DNA of 64,000 nucleotides, taken from the NCBI GenBank assembly GCA_030761205.1, contig JAULJL010000027.1, forward strand, positions 18,974,501 to 19,038,500, written 5' to 3'. A model generated the notes under the pieces. It was not told the DNA's origin. It did no database searches and saw only the letters and a program-made list of their open reading frames with translations. Source of the DNA: Fremontodendron californicum. Its lineage: Eukaryota > Streptophyta > Magnoliopsida > Malvales > Malvaceae. Positions 1 through 8,740 of the stretch are shown here, in pieces; within the stretch, counting starts at the first letter, position 1, and each line of letters opens with the position of its first letter. Made by a program: the position numbers and the translations under genes.

Positions 1-586
1 TTACTTTGATGGGATCTCCTATGATTATGGAAAATACGGTCTATTGGAACCTTATTGGGTAAATACATAGTTTCAGATTGTTAGATAGTTAGTGCAAAAG
101 GAAAGATATTATTAAGATGCATATGGCATTAATACTTGAAAGATGCGTGCATATTACTTGGTGTAATATAAATGAGTTCAAGTATAAAAATGTTTAGAAA
201 AACAAGTGCACTTGGTGTTTGGTACGTTTCATGAGTTTGAAATGTGTTTTCAACTCACATGAAAGGGATTGAAAGTAGCCAAACTATGTGTCGACAAGTC
301 TTAGAGCACATGAGGCATGGTTAATGATATATGGATCATTAACGTAAATAACTTAAGAGTTATTATGATTTGATATCTATGATAAGTCATGGATGTGTTA
401 TATGCATTGAGTAAGATCTCTTATGTCTAACTTAACTGTTGCATATTGAGATGAATTTCATTTCATGTCTAGTCACACGACCTACTTGCATATATTATTC
501 TAATGTTTGAATGCTTTGCCTTTGATTATGTCTTTGGTCTGAATATGTGTGGATGAGCATCAAGTTCATAATGTGCGAGTGGGAGC
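1..586 (+). other. 3' internal tail of a presumed Ty1/copia element
   Basis: This stretch leads directly into the LTR that starts at 587. Its last bases (about 572-586) are a purine-rich run, GTGCGAGTGGGAGC, of the kind that forms the polypurine tract before copia 3' LTRs. I read all three forward frames and found no RNase H or other domain, so this is probably untranslated sequence between pol and the 3' LTR. The rest of the element lies left of the window. Confidence 0.5.
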
Positions 587-1515
587 TGTTGGATGTATTT
601 GGACATAAGTGAACAAATACACCAAGTACACACAAGATTAACTTGATATGAATGATGTATGATGATGGTAAACAAGCAAGGAGATAAGATAAGCTTATGG
701 AAGCTCATAAGGAGCTCAAAGTGAAAGCTTACTCAGCTCAAGTCAGCTCAAGGTAGCTGGACACCAGCTAGCTCAGCTCAAGGAGCTGGACACCAGCTCA
801 ATCAGTTAGATGTAGCTAAAGGGTAGCTAGGTGAGTGACACTCTATGAGGTGGAGTGACATTAGCTAGTGGTAGCTAGGTGGCCTAGATGATGTGGCACA
901 TAGGTGTGACACATCAACACCATCATGCACAAGTGTCACCAATCGATTTGTGACATGTGATATCATACATCACGTGGCTGGCTCATGGACCGAAACAACC
1001 TGGTGTTTCGGTTAAGAGAGGTTGTCTCCTAATAGCCGAATGGTTGTATTCATTTGGAAGAGATTGGTTCTATTGGCCGAACCATTATGTCCAAATGAAG
1101 GGTGCTGACCTTGAAAGGGTTGTGTCCTTTAACCCTTTCATGAAGCAACCCTTGAGTGGCTATAAATAGGAGAGAATTCGGCCAAGACACACACAAGTGT
1201 GTAACACCAATAATCAGACAATTGTGAAAGACACAATTGAGAGGTAGATTGCTAAGTGCAATAGCTAAGTGAGTGAGGGGTTCTTAATTGCTTGGATTAT
1301 CAAGAAGCAAGGCAATAAGCATTCTGATTTGGATGAGCAAGTTGGTTGTGGAATGGTTCTTGTAGTTGCTTAACCGGTTGATTACAAGAGTGCCTTAGGA
1401 ATTCGGTTGAGTTCATTACTCATATGCACAATAAACGAGCATTGCATAGACAGACAAGTAAGTGACTTGAACTCTTTCTCTTTGTTCTCCGATTTTGATA
1501 AGTCGAAATCCAACA
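587..1515 (+). repeat. Ty1/copia-type 3' LTR
   Basis: The LTR begins TGTTGGAT and ends ATCCAACA, a perfect 8-bp terminal inverted repeat, and a purine-rich PPT-like tract lies just before it. A TATA box (TATAAATAGG) is at 1161-1170, a normal place for the U3/R boundary of a 929-bp LTR. Bases 720-830 contain several near-copies of an AGCTCAGCTCAAGG-like unit. The orientation is inferred from PPT and TATA. It is inserted in an older Ty3/gypsy LTR whose remainder starts at 1516. The matching 5' TSD is outside the window. Confidence 0.7.
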
Positions 1516-2195
1516 AACTTGCGGCTAAAGTTAAGGAAAGGTGGCTCACTTTTGTGTTTTTAAGGAAATAAGGAATACTTGGCAGCCAAGGTTTTAATAA
1601 AGTAGGAAAGTCTTAGTCAAAGCACTCTTTAATGAGTAGAGATTACAAACTTGCAACCAAAGTAAGTGTAAGGAAGGAAAGTCTTGGCTGATTTAATTCT
1701 CTTACTTTGACTAAGATTAGCTTTAAGGAAAGAACTTTGCAATTAATGCAATTAATGCAAGTTTGACAAAGTTGACAGCCAATAATATTAGGAGATGCCG
1801 CCACTTCTTATTTATTTAAGAACCCATGTAATCAGCTAGGGTATTTAAATGAAGAATTAAGGCAACCCATAATAATGCAAAAGGAAGTGGGGGCTGAAAT
1901 TCTTCAAGGTTAAATAAAACTTATCGCTAGGGTTCTTTTGAGCTTGAAAGTAGGTTTTCAATTAGGGTTTTTAGGGAATGAGATGTAGGCAACCGCAACT
2001 AGTCTTCCTGAAGGGTCCCTTGTGCTTGAAGCTTTATTTCTTGTTCAAATTCACTCTTTTCAACTCCATAGCAATTCTTATCTTCCAAAACACCTGCAAA
2101 ACACAAAACCATAGTAAACTATTAAGGATTTCAAGGAACTAAGCATAAAATATGAGGAACTGATATATGAAAATGATGAATTTAAGCACTTATCA
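1516..2195 (-). repeat. Partial LTR, distant relative of the D-type LTR
   Basis: Read in reverse complement, this matches stretches of the D LTR (51311-53125): the start TGATAAGTGCTTAA..., the duplicated ATTAATGCA motif and the run around the Athila-type TATA region. It is clearly diverged and contains segments not found in D. The end ...AAGCACTTATCA at 2195 is the LTR terminus. Its other half is beyond the copia LTR and off the window. No PPT follows at 2196, so it is a 5' LTR or a solo LTR of a minus-strand element. Confidence 0.6.
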
Positions 2196-3708
2196 ATCCT
2201 CATCTGTTTTTTCTCGTCCATGAAGGATGGTGCCATGTTTGGCAGACAAGCTTCTGCTAGTTGCTAGTTTCTGTACATTCGGGTTTCAGCTTTGTGATCT
2301 TTTCATGTGCTTAGCAAGTTTAGCTTGTTTTCGTGCATGTGGAGGAGTTGTTTTTGCACATTTGGAGGTCGACGTTGTGGCTTTTCCTTGTGCGTTGGTC
2401 AGATGAGTTTCTCTACACCTTTGTTTGGAGGACTTTTGTCCGTTCAAGTGATTTGTGGAAAGGTGGACGTCTGGCCTCATTTGTTTTACAGCGTGTCATA
2501 ATGTGAGTGTTTCACTTTATGCTATGCTGAAATGAGCATTGATTTGTCACATCTTCCGAAGGTGTCTGACCATTTTAGAGATGAAATGTATTTGGTCTAA
2601 GCTGGAACACATCTAGGAGATATGTTTTAAATCTCCTTATGCCTGTGTATTCATGGTAAGCCTCTAATTGGTCTTTTTGAGGTGCGAGGCATGCCTAGGA
2701 GGTGTGTTTAACATCTTCTCCTGTTTGTATGCTCGGACTTCCTTATGATCACATTTGAAGAGGGGCTTGAATTGCTTCGCACGTTTAGGAGGTCGGACTC
2801 TTATTGGAATGTGTTTGCAATTGTCATGGCCGCCTTCCTTCTTTTTTATCCTTTGCACGTTTGCGGAGATGTTGTGTGTCTTTGACTTCACTTCTCGACA
2901 TAGGGATGGATGTCGAGGTTATGCCTTATGGCTGTACCTTCTTCGACTCCATCTTTTTGTTGGAAGTGAGCTATAGGTTCGCCGATTGTTGCCTACATCC
3001 TATTTCATTCTTCATAGAATGCGATGGCCCTTTGGGATGTCTTGTGATGCTTTTAACATCTGCTAAGTCGTGCACCATTTCTCTTGTCCGACCACATTGT
3101 GGTGTGGGAGTGTCTTGGTTCTTTCCAAGTTGTGCGCCACACTTGTAATTGTTGTGGAGTTGGGGCATCACTCCCTCCTTCGAGAAGTTGAGCGTGTTTG
3201 CTCAAGTTTCATCTTCTTGTCTGAAGTGGTTGAATGGCATGTCTTGACTTGTTTAGAGACATCCAAAATCTTTTATGGTTTCAGACTTAATTCTGAGAAA
3301 GTGATGACTATCACGTTTCTTGGATGTGAGTTTAGCTTCTCTCTCTTGTCGTGGTTTAAGTCCTGGCCATGTAGTGCGTTCTCCTCCTCAGTGGGAGGCG
3401 TTGTTGGATATTTCAAAGCTTGTCTTTCTTCCTTTGACTTAGGGGCCAACTTCCGAACCTTCAAGCTTGCATTAGCTTCTTCAACTTAGGGGGCCAACAT
3501 CCGCATCTTTAAGCTTGCGTTTGCTTCTTCAACTAAGGGGCTGATGTGTAAATGTCCGTGTGGACCCTGCTCCCTTTTTCAAGATTGAGCAAGAGGTCTT
3601 TGCTCAAGCTATGCTCATCCTCTGCCTTGTCCGATTGTGGCAAATTGGAGGTGGAGCTAATGATTTTGTTGCTCTACACTACTTTGCGAGGACGGCGATG
3701 TCTGTAAT
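2196..3708. other. Left part of old element G (Tat-like), non-coding remnant
   Basis: This was contiguous with 57408 onward before element C inserted, as shown by the GTAAT duplication at 3704-3708 and 57408-57412. Given the orientation of G (pol on minus at the right, antisense ORF in the middle), it should be the region towards G's 3' LTR. It is less AT-rich than its surroundings. Several 60-140-codon open frames occur on both strands but none shows a recognisable domain. I see no gene here. Confidence 0.45.
3411..3555. repeat. Imperfect tandem triplication, about 48-bp unit
   Basis: Three successive units each run from TTCAAAGCTTG/TTCAAGCTTGC through CTTCTTCAACT to TTAGGGGGCCAAC and then a short CCG-containing tail. 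On the minus strand the units read as a heptad-like repeat (EEANASLK...) broken by a stop, so the repeat may be the relic of a coiled-coil coding stretch of element G. Confidence 0.5.
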
Positions 3709-3734
3709 TGTTACACCCCAAATTCAGGGCATGT

Positions 3735-5239
3735 TGATGGAGACTCAAGTAAGAGTCGTAAACCCAAGTGCAGGTTATGTTCAAGTAATAAATTCTCGGG
3801 TGTCCGAGGTCGAACCACAAGGAAGCGTATTAGTAAGTATAAGTTTATAAATATATAAGAAAAAGAAAGTAAACAAGATATTAGGGAATCAACAACAAAA
3901 TAAGATAAACAAGATATTAGAGAACAAAATAAACAAAATATAAAAGAAATTAAACAAGATATAAACAACAATAAGAAAAGATGTTGAGGTTAGAGAATCC
4001 ACTCTTGGTGTTATGCTAAGATTAATCTTGTTTTATTACACAATTGAAATCCACACATAAGGGAGGTTCCAATCGGAAGGTTTAGCAATTCAGTCCAAAT
4101 TGTCCAACGTCCATAGCATATGATATTATGTTCATTTGGTGTCCTCAAAACTCACAAAAAGAGTCCAAGCATTCCTTATGCCAAGGTATATGTCTACAAC
4201 AAATCAAGGTTATGAAACCAAGCATTTACTGTGCCAATTTCATTGTCAATAATGAATCAAGATCTCTACTTTGCAAGTATGATTTTAAACCAAAAGAAAA
4301 TATTATCTATACTAGTGTTTATAAATTTTAGCTCATGTTTAAGAGACTAACCTTAGCATTTACCAAGAGCTTCACCTCATCACCTCAACAATATGATTAG
4401 CAACACATACTAGATATGAATAAAATGAAAAGAAATGTAAGAAGCATAAGTAAAAAAAAAAAAAGAAAAAGAAAACTAGAGAAAAGAAAGAAGAAAAAAA
4501 CTTAGAGAATTTTATTACAATGGCTAATATCCTACCAATGTATCAATGTATTCCAATACTCATCCAAGGCCCTCTATTTATACACATTTTGGAGGGATAA
4601 ATGACAAGAGACAAGCTTTATAAATTTCAAAGGTAGGTATAATAGGTGGGTGCATTTTTCTAACAATTTTCGTCATGTTGTATGACAATTCTGATCAGCC
4701 AGCTTGATGGTCGATTTTGTCAATGTTGGAGGCTCGATCTGATCAAATGGTCTTCTAGAAAAATATGCCCCTATCAGTTACGAATCCATAGCCGTTGAAA
4801 TCAGATCATTTTCTCATGTGGATCGGGAGATATGGTCAAAATACCAAAACGGTGCAGAACAGACGTCATTGCACATCAGCCAACTTGATGGTTGATTTCG
4901 GTAGGGAACACGACTCCGTTTCAAGAAGTGTAAAACATGAAAAAGATAGATATGCCTCTTGACTTTGCACGGTTAAAATTTCAGCCTTATTGCTTCAGTG
5001 AAACTCCAGATATAGCTGATATGGCAAAAGGTGTAGGAACTGGAACTGAATTGGATTTGCCCTTAATTCTTGATTTAACCTAGTAATCTGAAATCACTCA
5101 AAGAAACTCATGAAAAACACTAAATTACATAAAAATATAAAAGATCATAAACACAAGTAGACTAAGCAATAATAACTCGTATTTGACACAAAACAATAAT
5201 AAAACATAACTAAAAACTATATAATTATACGAGTTATCA
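3735..5239 (-). repeat. Element A 3' LTR
   Basis: This 1505-bp LTR pairs with 11798-13296 and carries TG...CA ends. The likely promoter TATA box lies at 4574-4582 on the minus strand (TATAAATAG). A poly-A stretch at about 4451-4463 differs in length between the two LTRs. Confidence 0.93.
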
Positions 5240-7011
5240 CACCCCCACACTTAGATTGTTGCTAGTCCCTAGCAACGACTCAATAAAAATAAAATAAAAA
5301 AATCTAATCTAATCCATTTTCGTAGGAAATTACGGTGGCACTTAGCATGTGACACAAGCCTTTAAACCCCTAGGTGTCCCTAGTGGACGAGTTTAGTCTC
5401 GTGAGGGTTTGCTAGAACGATACCCACAAACATTGAAGACATAAGAAAAACTAAAAATAATAATTATAACTAATCCTTCCAATATAAATTAGAGATAATC
5501 ATTGGACAAGTCTTAAAAACTAATCAATAGCTTAAAGAAATTCACAAAAAATCTTGCTTGAATGTAAATAAATGAGTTAAGCCAATATTAACATAGCATA
5601 TTTCAATCAAAATAGTGCATATTCAACTTAATCTCAACTTCTCACTATACTCTCATGATTTTCACTCTTTAAAGTAGTGGTAAAGTGTTTACACTCAATC
5701 AATCTCATGAAAACAGTTCTACCATATGCTTGCTTGTCCACCTATTCTCCACTATTTAGATCATACAACTTCATAAATCAAGAGGTCTTTATTCAAGGTT
5801 GTAATGGGGCCAAAGGGTTATAATGTGGTTAAAGAACAAAAGGATAAAGATATCACAAAGGTTCCAAAGAGTTCATAGATTTTAGAGACATAATAAGATC
5901 ATACAAATAAAACTTCTCAAAACTCTTATAAAGCACATAATAACATAGGCTAAATATTCATGTTGAGCCTTTGCATCATTCTAACCAACTTTGTAACATC
6001 TTTTTCTAGAAGTTCAAGAGAAGATTCTTTTTTTTTTTTAATATGGGAATGTATTTGACAATGATCCCTTTTTTTTTCTCTTGACTTTTTCTTTTCTTTT
6101 CTTCCCCCACACTTATCTTTTGTTTCTAACCCAAATTTTCAACTAAAAATATCCCTTATTTTTTATTTTATTATTATTTTTTTAATATGTCTCAAAATAT
6201 AAAAATCCATCTTTAGAACAAGGGTAAGGATATAAGTATATTTAGGCTAGGTGTAAGTTGTGGTTACCAATAAAACAGCATATTTAATGTAGGCTCAAAT
6301 TGGCTCACTAGTGGGGATGTTCTCTTAGAACATTAATAAGGGATGGCTGTTTGGCTCTGGTTATAATCCTAATGCCTCTATCATATTCATGTTGTCACAT
6401 GTATCAATATAGTATCAAATGGTTTAAAGCAAGTTCTAGAGAATCATGTAATCATAAGAGCACTCAAGAAAGAAATTAGATTGATTTGTATAATGCATCA
6501 ATCATTATAGGCTCAAAAACTCACAAGGATGATTATACAAGTCATATTAAGTCTAAACATGCTTCTTTCTCAATCAACATATCATATTAACATTGGCTCA
6601 TAAAAAGGTTGATATCAAGCTCAATTCTCATGAAAATCTTCTCACTAATAAATCTGTTTTAGACTTATGCAATTCATATCTCATTATAGTATTGAAAGTA
6701 ACTAAAAAACACACTAAGTCTAAACATGCTTTTTTTTTTTTTTGTTTTTTTGAAGAAGAAGATTAAATCAAAATGACAAGGTATGTCTCAAGTCTCCCTT
6801 ACTCAGACCTTGTTCAGAATGAATACTTCTAAATGTCTTAAAACACAACAATTTTTTTTTTTTTTTAGCAAAATATGTCCCTTACCCCCTACTAAAATAT
6901 GACATTGTCCCCAATGTCAAATTTTAAAGGTAGAATTTAGGAGATATTACCTGCAGAGGTTGCTAACCACTTATTATAACTGAGACACAACAAGCAAAAT
7001 GTTAGATAATG
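5240..7011 (-). other. Element A 3' spacer with PPT
   Basis: This is non-coding sequence between the LOG stop and the 3' LTR. The PPT (sense TAAGTGTGGGGGTG) abuts the LTR at 5240-5253. The bulk is homologous to the 3' spacers of F, B and D, so it is ancestral Athila-type spacer. Sense poly(A) tracts (T-runs on plus) occur at about 6730-6744 and 6850-6866. The stretch next to LOG, around 6870-6925, contains the sense motif GACATTGGGGACAATGTC, resembling the D spacer at about 49893-49925. Confidence 0.75.
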
Positions 7012-7659
7012 TCACAAAGATAAAGTGCAATCCACTCCTTGCTCGTCCATATCTCTTTTTCTTTTTCCGAGCGTTTGCGAAACAACCGTAGCAGATAAAC
7101 ACTCATAAGCTTGTAGCTTTTTGAGTAAATCTTCAATGGTTGTAGCAGAAATTATGGTTCTCCTTGCCTCTGAAAACATGAATCCATTATCCACAGCATT
7201 ATCTAAATATGAAAGCAAATTACTAATATAACCATTAATATTAAGCAAACCAATGGGTTTCTTATTTGTGACCAAAGATGACCAAGAAGCCACGCAAGCT
7301 ATTTCTTCCAATGTACCCAGACCTCCTAGTAAAGCAATGAATGCATCGACAGAATGGTACATGATTGTTATCCGTTCAGGGATACTCCAGACTTGTATTT
7401 CTTTACCCACGGTAGGTCCACAAAAATCTGTGAATAGTTTTGGCACGATTCCTAGAACTGGACTTCCTCCGGCGTGTGCTGCTGTAGCGACTGCTCCCAT
7501 TAGACCCGTACTACCGCCTCCATAAATCAACTGGATCTTTTGTTGGGCAAGTATTACTCCAACTCTTATGGCTTCATCAACGAATATGTTATTTTTCCCT
7601 GGATAAGCACCTCCAAAGACACAAATTTTTTTAATGCGCTGGGACGAAGTACTTTCCAT
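7012..7659 (-). CDS. LOG-family cytokinin-activating enzyme, retrotransposon-borne (copy A)
   Basis: This 215-residue ORF belongs to the LOG family (PF03641), whose members cleave cytokinin riboside 5'-monophosphate to the active free base plus ribose 5-phosphate in the cytosol. Visible motifs are the N-terminal CVFGGAYPG, the nucleotide-binding GGGSTGLMG (47-55), R96 in IPERI (the position of the catalytic arginine), and GLGTLEE (113-119). The family motif PGGxGTxxE reads LGGLGTLEE here because codon 111 is CTA instead of CCA, so activity is doubtful. I chose ATG 7659 because it aligns with copy B and the family start; an in-frame ATG at 7695 would add 12 residues. There are no introns, unlike typical plant LOG genes. 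It sits downstream of the C4-finger ORF. Confidence 0.85.
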   Translation of the reverse strand: MESTSSQRIKKICVFGGAYPGKNNIFVDEAIRVGVILAQQKIQLIYGGGSTGLMGAVATAAHAGGSPVLGIVPKLFTDFCGPTVGKEIQVWSIPERITIMYHSVDAFIALLGGLGTLEEIACVASWSSLVTNKKPIGLLNINGYISNLLSYLDNAVDNGFMFSEARRTIISATTIEDLLKKLQAYECLSATVVSQTLGKRKRDMDEQGVDCTLSL

Positions 7660-7720
7660 TTTTTTTTTCAAGTGCCTGAAAGAGAATGAGTACATGGTGT
7701 AATATATAGAGGACTGAGTA
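7660..7720 (-). promoter_or_regulatory. Splice-acceptor-like and TATA-like sites upstream of LOG (A)
   Basis: On the minus strand CTCTTTCAG|GC, a pyrimidine-rich tract ending in CAG at 7676, lies about 17 nt before the LOG ATG. A TATATATT box occupies 7708-7701, about 42 nt before the ATG. Both are conserved in B and F. Either could give LOG its own message; neither is proven. Confidence 0.4.
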
Positions 7721-8022
7721 ATGAATCAGACAATAGTAATAATGTCGCCGAAAGTGTATCTGACCTGTCAGAAGAAAATGTTAACCTAACAAAAGATTTT
7801 TGCGTGATTTCAGGAAGAAAATCAACAAGAGAAGAAAAATCAACCGAAAAGACCAATGCAAAAAAAAAAATGAGAATAATTACACAAATCTAACAACACG
7901 TAAATTAAATCGAAATGAAGTTATTGCAAATCAAACCAAAAGTTGAGAAGTCATTTATTGTAGTTGTGATTGTGGCTCACATCTTCCTCTGGTTTTACGT
8001 CCAGAAACGGCTTAAACGCCTT

Positions 8023-8559
8023 CTATGAGTCGAGGATATGCTTCCCATCCAGTTTTCTTACAAGCTGGCAAACAGGGTCTTTTAACATCAGATTCCCAAG
8101 ATGTTGCCATTCCCTTTGGCATTGCGGCCATAAATCAAGAATTTCTCTTTGTACGTCTCCACTAGGATGCGTCTCAAGAGAAAGTTGGATATTACCCAAA
8201 TTCTCCTTACTCAGTCCATCCTTAATGAATTCAATTTTATCATCTCGATTAGAGGACGGAATCCCAATAGAACGACATTTACCGTTACACGTCCATCGTG
8301 CACATTTGTGGCAATTTGAACTCATGCGCTTTGCTCGTCGCTTCTTTGCAAAAGTGCTTCTACCTGTACCTGGTAAATGCAAAACAGGAAGATATTCATC
8401 TTCACGTACCTTGGCTTCAATTATCCAACGTATGTCTTTAGGAATCCCTTTGTGCATAAACATTCTTAATCTTTCAAATCGAACTTGGTAAAGCTTCAGT
8501 AAAATATTTCGAGGAAAAGGAGGAAATCGTTTCTGCAATCTTGTGAGAATATCATCCAT
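8023..8559 (-). CDS. Basic C4 zinc-finger protein, betaflexivirus NABP-like (copy A)
   Basis: The 178-residue protein starts MDDIL. An N-terminal part (1-60), probably helical, has no motif I recognise. A strongly basic block GRSTFAKKRRAKRM (66-79) is followed by a C-x2-C-x4-C-x3-C finger (C83, C86, C91, C95) and then an acidic/hydrophobic segment (KIEFIKDG, 108-115). The order G-R-S-x-aromatic-A, basic run, cysteine finger, then x-FI/V-x-x-G is the signature I associate with carlavirus and vitivirus nucleic-acid-binding proteins (PF01623), which act in RNA binding, nuclear entry and silencing suppression. The viral proteins are usually shorter, about 100 residues. The start follows the other two copies; an in-frame upstream ATG at 8607 exists only here. 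The gene is intact. The viral link is inference. Confidence 0.75.
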   Translation of the reverse strand: MDDILTRLQKRFPPFPRNILLKLYQVRFERLRMFMHKGIPKDIRWIIEAKVREDEYLPVLHLPGTGRSTFAKKRRAKRMSSNCHKCARWTCNGKCRSIGIPSSNRDDKIEFIKDGLSKENLGNIQLSLETHPSGDVQREILDLWPQCQREWQHLGNLMLKDPVCQLVRKLDGKHILDS

Positions 8560-8612
8560 CTTGAAAAAAAAAATGAAAAAGAAATTGAAAGAGAAATTTA
8601 TATACAATATCA
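8560..8612 (-). promoter_or_regulatory. Splice-acceptor-like and TATA-like sites upstream of C4 ORF (A)
   Basis: The minus strand reads a long T-run ending CAAG directly before the ATG at 8559, like a 3' splice site. TATATAAA is at 8604-8597, about 40 nt upstream. The same arrangement is present in F (26401-26445) and B (38278-38328). Confidence 0.4.
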
Positions 8613-8740
8613 GTTTTGTGGGTAGCTGATGGAACCGACTTAAATAATCACGGAGTACCGTTATCCGCCATTTAACCGGGAAAAAAAAATGAATTTTTTT
8701 TTTTTTTTTTTTTGAAGATTAGTAAAAATTATATTTACAT
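8613..8740 (-). other. Element A pol-cargo junction, untranslated
   Basis: This lies between the pol stop and the C4 ORF. The conserved part (sense CCGGTTAAATGGCGGATAAC and onward) is shared with F and B and marks the start of the cargo cassette. A sense A-tract (T-run on plus at about 8694-8713) separates it from the pol end; it is much shorter in B and F. Confidence 0.6.

Noticed and set aside
2286..3489. Cluster of 60-140-codon ORFs on both strands as host genes
   Set aside because: Mutually overlapping frames in old element sequence, no domains or codon-bias support.
3711..3971. Hydrophobic minus-strand ORFs at the LTR edges (repeated at 11747-12034, 33410-33703, 43948-44241) as a possible membrane or envelope protein
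   Set aside because: They lie in the A/B LTR U5 region; the hydrophobicity comes from AT-rich sequence, the C-terminus differs in each place, and no signal for expression is seen.
4128..4331. 67-codon ORF repeated in all A/B LTRs
   Set aside because: Opposite to the element's sense strand and within the LTR; it is repeated only because the LTR is.
7970..8491. 173-codon plus-strand ORF opposite the C4-finger gene, present in A and F
   Set aside because: It is the antisense shadow of a conserved gene. It is cut short by a stop in B where the sense frame is conserved, and its sequence has no domain.
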